Positions 16,584-24,321 of a stretch of DNA of 64,000 nucleotides are shown one piece after another; the first letter of the stretch is position 1, and each line of letters starts with the position of its first letter. The stretch covers positions 1 through 64,000 of the forward strand of contig NZ_AUJB01000003.1 in the NCBI RefSeq assembly GCF_000424005.1, in the 5' to 3' direction. Below the pieces are notes generated by a model. The model worked only from the letters and a program-made list of their open reading frames with translations. It did no database searches and was not told the origin of the DNA. A program made the translations under genes and the position numbers. This DNA is from Pseudobutyrivibrio ruminis CF1b. Its GTDB lineage: Bacteria > Bacillota > Clostridia > Lachnospirales > Lachnospiraceae.

Positions 16584-17060
16584 TTAACCATATATTTTAA
16601 TACCATCCTTTAATATTTCGCTTAGTAGTTCTGGATTGTTTAGTAGCTGATCAGCATCAAGTAAGTCAACATTTTTTCTAAGTGACTTTGAGACTTTTTC
16701 TACCAAACCATAGAATTTCAATCCCTTTACAGTAGATGAAATAAGTAAGTCTACATCACTATCATCTTTAGCTTTTCCTTTTGAATATGAGCCAAACAAA
16801 TAACAAAAATCGATATTATACTCTTTAAATATCTCACTACATTTATTCTTTATTTGATCTATTGTTAAGACCCCATGTATCTCATCAATGACATTAAGTG
16901 ACTCCAATTTATCTACCATATAGCTATACTTTACTGAGTTCACTTTACTTGGCTCATTCTCATAGGATTTATAAGACCTGATAGATACATTTAAAAATTC
17001 AGCAGCCTGACTCTGGGTCATCCCAATTTCTTTTCTAATCTCTTTTAAGGATTCTGTCAT
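16584..17060 (-). CDS. HTH / MNT-type nucleotidyltransferase fusion
   Basis: A 158-residue protein. Residues 1-60 form an XRE helix-turn-helix (TQSQAAEFLNVSIRSYKSYE). Residues 80-158 form a minimal nucleotidyltransferase: LFGSYSKGKAKDDSDVDLLI has the GS and DxD catalytic signature. MNT proteins are antitoxins in HEPN-MNT pairs, which AMPylate the toxin; here no HEPN gene adjoins it. The promoter has two palindromes containing GTGCAA or TTTGCA half-sites (17095-17138), a likely operator for its own HTH. GGAGGA ribosome-binding site. Confidence 0.78.
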   Translation of the reverse strand: MTESLKEIRKEIGMTQSQAAEFLNVSIRSYKSYENEPSKVNSVKYSYMVDKLESLNVIDEIHGVLTIDQIKNKCSEIFKEYNIDFCYLFGSYSKGKAKDDSDVDLLISSTVKGLKFYGLVEKVSKSLRKNVDLLDADQLLNNPELLSEILKDGIKIYG

Positions 17061-17081
17061 CTCTCATTCCTCCTTAATTAA

Positions 17082-17138
17082 ATTATATATTCACTTTGCA
17101 CTTTTGCAAATCAAAAAAGTGCAATATTTGCACTTTTT
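17082..17138 (-). promoter_or_regulatory. Promoter and double operator of the HTH-MNT gene
   Basis: On the minus strand -35 TTGCAA (17104-17109) and -10 TATAAT (17082-17087) are 16 bp apart. The palindrome TTTGCA-N4-TGCAAA (17095-17110) covers the -35. A second palindrome AAAAAGTGCAA-N3-TTGCACTTTTT (17114-17138) lies just upstream. The first operator has the same TTGCA-N4-TGCAA core and position as the one at 7988-8003. Confidence 0.6.
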
Positions 17139-17185
17139 ATCATTTTAAGGTGCAGATATATATAATACTAGTACTGTTTCTGATG

Positions 17186-17249
17186 TTCGAGAATCAGAAC
17201 ATTTCTCGAACACTTTTCGCTTGTGTGTTCGATTTTTGTATGCTATAGT
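17186..17249 (+). promoter_or_regulatory. Promoter with two interlocked dyads
   Basis: -35 TTGTGT (17221-17226) and -10 TATAGT (17244-17249) are 17 bp apart. Dyad 1 is TTCGAGAA-N9-TTCTCGAA (17186-17210). Dyad 2 is CGAACAC-N11-GTGTTCG (17207-17231) and overlaps the -35. They share bases, so a protein on one would block the other. CGAAC/GTTCG half-sites recall LexA boxes but the spacing is far too long. Confidence 0.5.
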
Positions 17250-17292
17250 ATATGGGTAGCTTACCTATGAAGCTACTAGAAAGATCAGTTCT

Positions 17293-17679
17293 ATGAATAT
17301 TATAGCTAAGATACACAAGGATATATATAGATGTGTCACAGCGGATATTATAACAGATGACGTAATATTAACAAATGAGCGTTTACAACACATAAAACAA
17401 CGCCACCCTAATGACTATGAGCTTTATCTAGAATACATTAAATCGACTGTTGAAGATCCAGACTATATAATTGAAGCAAACAAACCTAATAGTGCTGTTG
17501 CTTTAAAAGATATTATAATTGAAAATAATATCCACTTGAAAGTAATAGTTCGTCTTGTTACATCTAATGATAATCCTGAATATAAAAACTCTGTGATTAC
17601 TTTCCAAACTATACGTGATAAAGAATGGAAAAGACTATTAAAAAACAAGACTATTCTTTACAATAAAAATGAGCCATGA
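17293..17679 (+). CDS. PBECR-like (Barnase/EndoU/ColicinE5/RelE) nuclease-fold protein
   Basis: A 128-residue protein whose pattern ILTNERLQHIKQRHP then DPDYIIEAN and a later ITFQTIRDKEWKR fits the phage-type PBECR nuclease-like domains (Barnase-EndoU-ColicinE5/D-RelE superfamily). Such domains often act as RNases, alone or as tails of larger toxins. The start ATG has only a weak GAAAG site. No protein antitoxin gene is adjacent; instead a candidate structured RNA and a terminator follow in the same direction. The assignment rests on motif pattern only. Confidence 0.55.
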   Translation: MNIIAKIHKDIYRCVTADIITDDVILTNERLQHIKQRHPNDYELYLEYIKSTVEDPDYIIEANKPNSAVALKDIIIENNIHLKVIVRLVTSNDNPEYKNSVITFQTIRDKEWKRLLKNKTILYNKNEP

Positions 17680-17698
17680 TATCATTATGTTAACAAAT

Positions 17699-17808
17699 AC
17701 AAGGATTTTGGAGGTAGAAGAATTCGTCCACGTCTACACGCCGATGGTTTGACAGGAGGAAACTCCGAGAGATGCGGGAGCTATTGGACGCCCGCCCAAA
17801 ATCCTTGT
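17699..17808 (+). ncRNA. Candidate structured RNA after the PBECR-like gene
   Basis: A 110-nt segment closed by a perfect 13-bp stem, ACAAGGATTTTGG (17699-17711) with CCAAAATCCTTGT (17796-17808). Inside it, three further helices can form: GTAGA with TCTAC, GGAG-GAAA-CTCC (a GNRA-type tetraloop), and GCGGG with CCCGC. This gives a multi-branched, cloverleaf-like fold. A separate intrinsic terminator follows 20 bp later, so the segment itself is not just a terminator. It contains no convincing reading frame. I do not recognise the family. It may be the 3' part of the upstream transcript, or an RNA with its own promoter. Confidence 0.55.
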
Positions 17809-17827
17809 TGAATGTTATAAAAAAATC

Positions 17828-17858
17828 ACGCCCAAGAGATTTTCTCTTGGGCGTTTTT
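17828..17858 (+). terminator. Intrinsic terminator
   Basis: Perfect stem ACGCCCAAGAGA/TCTCTTGGGCGT with a short T loop and TTTTTC. It is nearly identical to 15140-15170. Confidence 0.85.
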
Positions 17859-18290
17859 CTATCCATTATCCCTAGGCAGCTTGCTTACCATGTTTGCCAT
17901 ATTTAAAAAGTAATCTGATTTCATGAGTGCCATGCCCTGGTCCTCATCACCAAGTACCACAAGGCTGTCGCCCGGTGAGATATTGAAAATCTTACGAGCC
18001 TTGGCTGGGATTACAATCTGTCCCTTATCTCCCACAGTAACCATTCCAAAGAGATACTTTCCCTTTGGTGCCAGGCCTAACCCCAGATTATCTTCAGGCT
18101 CGTGATTGGCCAGCTCATCAAGAGATACTCCAAGCACCTCCGCAAGGAGCTTGCTCTTCTCAAGATCAGGAAGAGAATCTCCCGCCTCCCACTTGGCTAT
18201 AGACTGTCTGGTGACACCCACCTTCTCAGCCAATTCCTCCTGAGTCATTGATAAAAACTTACGCATCTGGACAAGATTTTTACTAAACAT
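17859..18290 (-). CDS. XRE-AbrB transcriptional regulator
   Basis: A 143-residue protein with an N-terminal XRE helix-turn-helix (TQEELAEKVGVTRQSIAKWEAG) and a C-terminal AbrB/SpoVT-type beta-barrel (TVGDKGQIVIPAKARKIFNI, GDSLVVLGD). Two DNA-binding modules in one chain, each normally dimeric, are typical of a small Firmicutes family. The ATG follows GAGGGC and lies 2 bp after the acyltransferase gene, so the two are co-transcribed and it may control that operon. Confidence 0.85.
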   Translation of the reverse strand: MFSKNLVQMRKFLSMTQEELAEKVGVTRQSIAKWEAGDSLPDLEKSKLLAEVLGVSLDELANHEPEDNLGLGLAPKGKYLFGMVTVGDKGQIVIPAKARKIFNISPGDSLVVLGDEDQGMALMKSDYFLNMANMVSKLPRDNG

Positions 18291-18292
18291 AC

Positions 18293-19390
18293 TTATGCCC
18301 TCTTATCTTTCTTGATTCCAAGTACCGCCCATCTGAAAAATGGTAGTCGTGAAATGATTTCATATAAAATATAGCTTCCTGCAAAAGCTGCTACAAAACT
18401 AAGTAAATATACAGGCAAAGCTGAAAGCAATCCTGGTCTTGCCACATAAACAGCCACCACTGAAATGCACAGATAGTGGAACACATACAGGCCCCAGCTA
18501 TGCTTACTCATCCATGAAGTAAATCCATTTTTGAAATCGAAAAATCTGGCGCCACAACCGATAATGGCAAGACATGCAAACCATGCATATGCTGTAAAGC
18601 TGATAGTTCTGTTTACTGGTGCATCTGCATAACCAGCGCCAAAGTATCTCACACAGAAATTAATTCCCAAAGCTACTGCTATAACAGCTGTAAGGAACAA
18701 CCACTTTTTCACTACCTCTATCACTTCCTCATGTGAAAATACAAAATATCCAAGTAGAAATCCCAGCAAATAAAGCCCGAATCTATATACACAGATAATT
18801 GGTGTGTTAAGTACCTGTGCGGCCAGATGAACTACCACGGTCATAAGCAGTAGCACTACTATATTCGTCTTTCTTCCTAAGTTCCAAATACGGTCCTTCT
18901 CTATCTTTCTTATAAGAACCAAAAGCATCGAAAACAGCCAAAGCATCTGGATGTACCATAACACTCCTATGCCTGAAGCCAGCATAATAAGATAGACTAC
19001 AAACTTTGGAACATCACCCATGGTGTCAAATGCACCACCCAGGCTCATGTTCAAATATCCCTGCAAAAACTGGAAAACCACAAGACCTATTGTGCCAGGC
19101 ACCAGCAGCTTTGTAGTCTTACTTTTGATAAATTCATTATCTGTGTGAGTATCAAGATATAATCTGGAACTGATTCCCGACACTATAAACAGCACCAGCA
19201 TAAACCATGGATACACTGCATACTGAAACACATCGTAGTACTGCACTTCAAGATTAGTAATCTTCCCCTGTACCCCAAGGATTCCTTCCCCGTTATACAT
19301 ATATAACACGTGGTAGATTACAACCAAAACCACCGTGAACCATCTGATGTTATCAAGATAATGCTTTCTGGTATAATTCCGATTATTCAT
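18293..19390 (-). CDS. Membrane acyltransferase family 3 protein
   Basis: A 365-residue polytopic protein with about ten membrane segments. It starts with the family signature YLDNIRWFTVVLVVIYHVLY, where the histidine is the expected catalytic residue. Acyltransferase-3 proteins add acetyl or other acyl groups to cell-surface sugars or peptidoglycan; the substrate here is unknown. AAAGGTGG precedes the ATG. First gene of a two-gene operon with the XRE-AbrB regulator. Confidence 0.85.
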   Translation of the reverse strand: MNNRNYTRKHYLDNIRWFTVVLVVIYHVLYMYNGEGILGVQGKITNLEVQYYDVFQYAVYPWFMLVLFIVSGISSRLYLDTHTDNEFIKSKTTKLLVPGTIGLVVFQFLQGYLNMSLGGAFDTMGDVPKFVVYLIMLASGIGVLWYIQMLWLFSMLLVLIRKIEKDRIWNLGRKTNIVVLLLMTVVVHLAAQVLNTPIICVYRFGLYLLGFLLGYFVFSHEEVIEVVKKWLFLTAVIAVALGINFCVRYFGAGYADAPVNRTISFTAYAWFACLAIIGCGARFFDFKNGFTSWMSKHSWGLYVFHYLCISVVAVYVARPGLLSALPVYLLSFVAAFAGSYILYEIISRLPFFRWAVLGIKKDKRA

Positions 19391-19516
19391 AAATCTTCCA
19401 CCTTTCTTTAATATACCACTTTTGCAACTTTTGTTAACATCATTCTATTTCCCTTTTCTCCCCCAGTCCACCAACTAAAGCTTACATATTTGAGCTTTTT
19501 ATGTAAATTTTAGTTG

Positions 19517-19545
19517 CAAAAAAAGCGAGGTCCTAAAACCTCGCT
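19517..19545 (-). terminator. Terminator of the hydrolase gene
   Basis: Stem AGCGAGGT/ACCTCGCT with a 6-nt loop, followed on the minus strand by TTTTTTT. Confidence 0.85.
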
Positions 19546-19551
19546 CTGATT

Positions 19552-20622
19552 TTACTGTATTGCAGCATCATAGAAATCTACAAACTTATCCATTAATTCT
19601 TTATCAAGACGGTCTGCCCACTTTGCTCTGTCCAATTTAGAATTAATGTATTCAGTCTTGTCTTTCTCAAATTTTATCTGATACTTTCCAGCATAATGAT
19701 TATAAGGAAGATTATCTGCCCACTCATTTAACTCAGTGTTAAATTCTTCCTCATAGTGATTTTCTGGATCATAATATAATCCGTTATGTCCTCTGTGCTC
19801 AAATTTTACAAATTCGAAGCGTGAATCATCCTTATAGTTTTCATAGAATATATCATATCCATAATTTGGAGTGATTACATCATCATCTGCACTGTGAACC
19901 ACCATAACATGAGCTTTTGAAGCCTCGAAAGCATCTAGAGCTGAGTTGGTAGCATATTCTCCATAGTGAACCAGTTCATGGAACTTTACAAATGGCATCA
20001 GTGCATCTACCACATCTCCATTATTGTGCTTTGCAAATGACTCAAACATATCAGATGATCTGTTGAATCCTGCACACTCCACCACTGCTTTCACTTCGGG
20101 ATGATAAGTTAAAACATTACATGCACTGTAGGCACCCCAGCTGTGACCGAATAAAACTATTGGTAAATCAGGAATATTTTTATTTGATTCCACAAATGAA
20201 ATCGCATAATTCAAATCCACTACTCCCTGAGGAGCTGCTCCTACGCCCTTACCCTCGCTGTCATCGCAGCCAGTAGCGTCATACGCAAATACGTAGTAGC
20301 CATTCTGAGCAAAATAATTAGCACAGTCCATGTAGGAATTCTGGCCACCACCATAACCGTGGGCGAGGACTACTATTCCACGCTGGTCTTCACCTGCACT
20401 ATACAAATACCCAGCCAACTTCTGTCCCTTGTTAGATGGGAATGAATATTCTGTGCATTCGAGTCCCTCGAAATCAGACACTCTGAACATCTTTGGCTCA
20501 TAACTCTGACAGCGGACATTAATATTGCTATCGTAGATATACACACTAAAAATCCACCATCCGATGAGCAAAATAATAGGAATTACTAAGGCAATAATCA
20601 GTAATACTCGTTTTTTTGTCAT
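19552..20622 (-). CDS. Membrane-anchored alpha/beta hydrolase
   Basis: A 356-residue serine hydrolase. An N-terminal membrane segment (LLIIALVIPIILLIGWWIF) points the rest outside the cell or holds it at the membrane. The alpha/beta hydrolase fold shows VVLAHGYGGG (oxyanion region), FGHSWGAYSA with the nucleophile serine, an aspartate in SADDDVITP and a histidine in FEHRGHNGL. Related proteins are lipases, esterases or peptidases; substrate unknown. The ATG is the one six bases after GAGAGG; an earlier in-frame ATG overlaps that site. Confidence 0.82.
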   Translation of the reverse strand: MTKKRVLLIIALVIPIILLIGWWIFSVYIYDSNINVRCQSYEPKMFRVSDFEGLECTEYSFPSNKGQKLAGYLYSAGEDQRGIVVLAHGYGGGQNSYMDCANYFAQNGYYVFAYDATGCDDSEGKGVGAAPQGVVDLNYAISFVESNKNIPDLPIVLFGHSWGAYSACNVLTYHPEVKAVVECAGFNRSSDMFESFAKHNNGDVVDALMPFVKFHELVHYGEYATNSALDAFEASKAHVMVVHSADDDVITPNYGYDIFYENYKDDSRFEFVKFEHRGHNGLYYDPENHYEEEFNTELNEWADNLPYNHYAGKYQIKFEKDKTEYINSKLDRAKWADRLDKELMDKFVDFYDAAIQ

Positions 20623-20693
20623 ATGCATCCTCTCCCCGATAAAAATTTTACGAAATCTATTTTACCTTTTCTTTGGTGAAAATGCTACCTTCT

Positions 20694-23135
20694 CTATCCC
20701 ACCAGCTCACGAACCAGCTTTACGCAGCCTGCGGCGTCCTCAGAATAGCCATCTGCACCAATTTCATCCTTAAAGGATTCTGTGATGCAGGCACCACCGA
20801 TGATAATCTTAGATTCACAGCCTCTGTTCTTAGCCTCGATAACCACGTCGGCCATCTTCATCATAGTGGTAGTCATAAGCGCAGAAAGACCTATGATTTC
20901 TGCGTTTAGCTCCATTGCCTTATCTACAATGTCAGCAGCAGGAATGTCCTTGCCCATATCGATTACATTATAACCGTAGTTCTTAAGCATAAGAGCGCAG
21001 AGATTCTTTCCGATATCGTGAATATCACCCTCTACAGTAGCAATAACCACGGTAGCCTTAGGCTCGCCAGATGTGCTGGCAAGAAGTGGCTCTATAAGCT
21101 TCATGCCTGTCTCCATGGCGTTGGCTCCTGCAATAAGCTGTGGCAGGAAATATTTCTTCTTATCATAAAGCTCACCTACCACATTGATCCCCTTGATAAG
21201 GTGCTCCTCGATAATTACCTGAGGCTCCATGCCATCAGCAATGGCCTTGTTCACCTCTTCCACTATCTGCTCTTTCTTTCCCTTTACCACGCACTGGGCG
21301 ATGACAGAAAGTCCCTCGCAGGCAGATGCCACAGTAAGTCCGCCACCGGCACCAGCAGCACTTACGCCACCAGCAGGAGCAGCCGCTGCAGCCTTTGCCT
21401 CCACTACAGGAAGTGCCGAATACTTCTCCAGAGCTCCCGGCTTATTCATAAGTGTATCTGCTGCCGCTGCACAGTACATCAGCATCTCCTGGTTCGGATT
21501 TGCGATAGCCATTGTAAGACCACGGCTCACAGCGATAGTAAGATAAGTCGTATTTACGAATTGACGATTAGGCATACCAAAGGAAATGTTCGAAAGACCA
21601 CATACTGTTGGAAGTCCTAATTCGTATTTACAATAATCAATAGTCTCAAAACACTGAAGACCTGCTGTTCCTTCTGCACCTACAGTCTGCACAAGCACGT
21701 CCACCACAGCATCTTCCTTCTTAAGTCCCAGCTCCACAGCTTTATTAAGTACTGTGTTGATATGCTGTTTCTTCTCATCCATATCCTTAGGAAGACCAGC
21801 TCCAGAAAGAGGAAGTGTAATAAACATTGCACCATACTTCTTGGCAAGCTTCAGCATTGGCTCCATCTTCTCTTCCTCTGCAGAGATGGAATTGATAAGG
21901 GCACGGCCAGGATAAATACGAAGGGCTGCCTCCATAACATCCACATGGCTGGTATCAATACATAAAGGTAAATCCACTGATGATGTAACCTCGTAAATAC
22001 TGTCTACCATCATCTGCTTCTCATCGATGCCGTTCATACCCATATTTACATCAAGGATATTTGCACCTCGCTCCTCCTGCTCTCTGGCAAAATCCACTAC
22101 CATTGAAAGAGACCCGTTGCGAAGTGTCTCCTGAAATTTCTTCTTTCCAGTAGGATTGATTCTCTCGCCAATTACCATAAATGGGCCGTCTAAATCAATC
22201 CATGTATTCATACGCTCTGATGTGACCACGCGAAGTGGCTTGTCCTCTATCTTATGAGGCTTTTTATCCTTAAGGCGTGACACCAGCTCACGAATGTGAT
22301 CAGGTGTAGAACCACAGCAGCCACCGAAAAGTGATGCTCCTGCCTCGTACAATTTCTCGCAGGCATCTGTAAATTCTGCTGGTCCCATCTTATAAACAGT
22401 CTTTCCATTTTCAAGCTCAGGAAGACCTGCATTTGGCTTACACATAATAGGCACTGTAGCCACCGGCGCGATCTGCTCCACCAGCTCAAGCATGGCGTCA
22501 GGGCCAGTACTACAGTTCATTCCGATACAGTCGATGCCCATTGACTGAAGCACGATTGTGGCTGTGTCAGGGCTTGTTCCATAAAGTGTCTTTCCATCAG
22601 GGTTATATGTAAGTGAAACGATAATAGGCAAATCGCATGTCTCTTTAATAGCAAGAACTGCGGCACGACACTCCTGTAGACTCATCATGGTCTCCACTAC
22701 AAACAAATCCACGCCCTCTTCCAAGATAGCTCGCACCTGCTCCTTGTAGCAGTCCACCAGTTCTTCAAACATCAAATCTCCAAGTGGATACAGCTGCTTA
22801 CCTGTCATGGATATATCAGCTGCCACATATTTTCCCTCTGGGCAAATCTCTCTGGTAAGTCTCACAAGAGTACGGTTGATGTTCACAAGATCATCTGCCA
22901 GGCCATACTCATCAAGCTTGATTCTTGTACCTGTAAATGTAGGTGCAAGTACGATATCTGACCCCGCCTCATAATATGCCTTCTGCACCTCCTGAATAGC
23001 CCATGAATTTTCAATAATCCATTTTTCAGGACATACACCTGCTGCCATTCCTCGCTTCTGAAGCTCAGTACCTGTGGCTCCATCAATAAACACTGTTCTA
23101 GTTTCAAGTAACTGTCTAAATTCGTTTCTGGTCAT
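20694..23135 (-). CDS. metH: Cobalamin-dependent methionine synthase (short form)
   Basis: About 813 residues, methylating homocysteine from methyltetrahydrofolate. The order is: homocysteine-binding barrel (1-290, zinc cysteines in MNCSTG and GGCCGSTPDHI), pterin-binding barrel (about 315-575, VIGERINPTGKKKF), B12 cap (about 600-690) and B12-binding domain (DIHDIGKNL, with the cobalt-ligating histidine). The C-terminal AdoMet reactivation domain of the E. coli enzyme is absent, as in many Clostridia, so a separate reactivation protein is needed. The second ATG has GAGGAG at 8 nt. Its start overlaps the LysR stop region, so the two are coupled. An alanine/glycine linker precedes the cap domain. 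Confidence 0.93.
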   Translation of the reverse strand: MTRNEFRQLLETRTVFIDGATGTELQKRGMAAGVCPEKWIIENSWAIQEVQKAYYEAGSDIVLAPTFTGTRIKLDEYGLADDLVNINRTLVRLTREICPEGKYVAADISMTGKQLYPLGDLMFEELVDCYKEQVRAILEEGVDLFVVETMMSLQECRAAVLAIKETCDLPIIVSLTYNPDGKTLYGTSPDTATIVLQSMGIDCIGMNCSTGPDAMLELVEQIAPVATVPIMCKPNAGLPELENGKTVYKMGPAEFTDACEKLYEAGASLFGGCCGSTPDHIRELVSRLKDKKPHKIEDKPLRVVTSERMNTWIDLDGPFMVIGERINPTGKKKFQETLRNGSLSMVVDFAREQEERGANILDVNMGMNGIDEKQMMVDSIYEVTSSVDLPLCIDTSHVDVMEAALRIYPGRALINSISAEEEKMEPMLKLAKKYGAMFITLPLSGAGLPKDMDEKKQHINTVLNKAVELGLKKEDAVVDVLVQTVGAEGTAGLQCFETIDYCKYELGLPTVCGLSNISFGMPNRQFVNTTYLTIAVSRGLTMAIANPNQEMLMYCAAAADTLMNKPGALEKYSALPVVEAKAAAAAPAGGVSAAGAGGGLTVASACEGLSVIAQCVVKGKKEQIVEEVNKAIADGMEPQVIIEEHLIKGINVVGELYDKKKYFLPQLIAGANAMETGMKLIEPLLASTSGEPKATVVIATVEGDIHDIGKNLCALMLKNYGYNVIDMGKDIPAADIVDKAMELNAEIIGLSALMTTTMMKMADVVIEAKNRGCESKIIIGGACITESFKDEIGADGYSEDAAGCVKLVRELVG

Positions 23136-23140
23136 TAACA

Positions 23141-24043
23141 TTACTCCTCAATTGCATGTCTTACATAATCCAAAAATTCCACGGCCACTGGGCCTGGTGT
23201 GTATTCCTTATTAATCAAATATCCAAACTCTATTTGCCCGCCCTCATTGAACAGCTCTATGCCTGGTATATACTCACTCTCATAATTGTTGAAGGATTCT
23301 GCACTAAGATTTGCCAGATGATTCTTCTCAAGCATGTTGTGCATGACATAATCACTATTCGTAATTACGGATATGTCCTTACTAATGTCGATGTAATCTC
23401 CATCTGCTGTCTGCCATTTGCCGTAGCGCAAATATGCGTCATTCTCAGACTGGATAAACTTCAGCCCGCTTAAAACCTTTACATGCTTCTTTTTAGAATA
23501 GGCTTTGTCCTCTGGCTCAAAATAAACCATGCCATTCATGGTCTTTAAGGTGACGAATCTCAGATTATACTTCTTTATCAGGTATTCCACCTGAGACTTT
23601 GAATCCGGAAATACGTAGATAAAACTCAGCTCATCATCGGAAAGACGTACACGCTCGATGAGTGATGGTGTGCTGTCTGCATGTACATAAAAGCACAAGT
23701 CATCCTTCTTATGCTGCTCATAAAACTCAGAAAAGCAGTTTGAAAGCCACGAACTGTGATTCATTCCAATGCGAACCACGTTCTTCTGGGCGTTGGTGCT
23801 TTCTGTCTCCAGTCTGTCAAAATCCATTACCAGATGGCTGGCCTTCTGATAAAATGCACGTCCTTTTTCAGTAAGAGCTATGCCCTTGCTGACGCGCTTG
23901 AACAAAGGATATTCCAGTTCCTTCTCCAAAGAAAGAATAACCTTGCTGACACTTGATTGCGTTGTAAACAATATCTTTGCTGCTTCGCTAAATGAGCCTA
24001 CATCAGCGGATACCACAAAGTATTTCAGCTGTTTTATTTCCAT
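23141..24043 (-). CDS. LysR-family transcriptional regulator
   Basis: A 300-residue LysR-type protein. The N-terminal winged helix is standard (EIKQLKYFVVSADVGSFSEAAKILFTTQSSVSKVI); the rest is an effector-binding domain. The stop codon TAA lies within 6 bp of the metH start, in the same direction, so regulator and enzyme are made from one message. LysR genes are more often divergent from their targets. A methionine- or homocysteine-sensing role like MetR is suggested only by this linkage. No B12, SAM or T-box leader is seen upstream. Confidence 0.88.
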   Translation of the reverse strand: MEIKQLKYFVVSADVGSFSEAAKILFTTQSSVSKVILSLEKELEYPLFKRVSKGIALTEKGRAFYQKASHLVMDFDRLETESTNAQKNVVRIGMNHSSWLSNCFSEFYEQHKKDDLCFYVHADSTPSLIERVRLSDDELSFIYVFPDSKSQVEYLIKKYNLRFVTLKTMNGMVYFEPEDKAYSKKKHVKVLSGLKFIQSENDAYLRYGKWQTADGDYIDISKDISVITNSDYVMHNMLEKNHLANLSAESFNNYESEYIPGIELFNEGGQIEFGYLINKEYTPGPVAVEFLDYVRHAIEE

Positions 24044-24127
24044 TATTTATCCCCTCACATTATCAGTGTGTATTCTCTATTGGAATACCTATCACTTTAC
24101 TATGCTAAAGAGTATACCATAAGAAAA

Positions 24128-24152
24128 GGAGCAGTCCAATAAGAACTGCTCC
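24128..24152 (-). terminator. Second terminator after the surface-protein gene
   Basis: Stem GGAGCAGT/ACTGCTCC with a 9-nt loop, followed on the minus strand by TTTTCTT. It lies between the strong terminator at 24217-24240 and the LysR gene. In the gap 24044-24321 nothing else was found. Confidence 0.55.
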
Positions 24153-24216
24153 AAAACATTCAAATTTACTCTATTTAACTACAACTGGTAACTTTCCTCT
24201 AAAGAGTAAAAAAGCA

Positions 24217-24240
24217 CCGCCCTCCATTTCTGGAGGGCGG
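24217..24240 (-). terminator. Terminator of the surface-protein gene
   Basis: Perfect GC-rich stem CCGCCCTCCA/TGGAGGGCGG with a TTTC-type loop, followed on the minus strand by TGCTTTTTT. Confidence 0.88.
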
Positions 24241-24321
24241 CACTTATAGGGTATTAAAAAGTTGAAAGTGTATGGTTTTTATGAGCTTTTTCCTCAAGTA
24301 GCCCACAAGAAGTCATATTAT

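Noticed and set aside
17186-17231. LexA/SOS box
   Set aside because: CGAAC and GTTCG half-sites are 11 bp apart; the Firmicutes LexA box needs about four.
17757-17772. RNase P RNA fragment because of a GAGGAAACTCC string
   Set aside because: The remaining conserved RNase P regions are absent and the element is far too short.
17699-17808. Retron msr-msd RNA or a simple terminator
   Set aside because: No reverse transcriptase gene is in the window, and a separate terminator follows at 17828.
21018-21620. 200-codon plus-strand frame
   Set aside because: It lies wholly opposite metH, which has clear conserved domains; its own translation is unlike any protein I know.
24044-24216. SAM, cobalamin or T-box leader before the LysR-metH genes
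   Set aside because: Only a short terminator hairpin is present; none of the conserved blocks of those riboswitches is seen.
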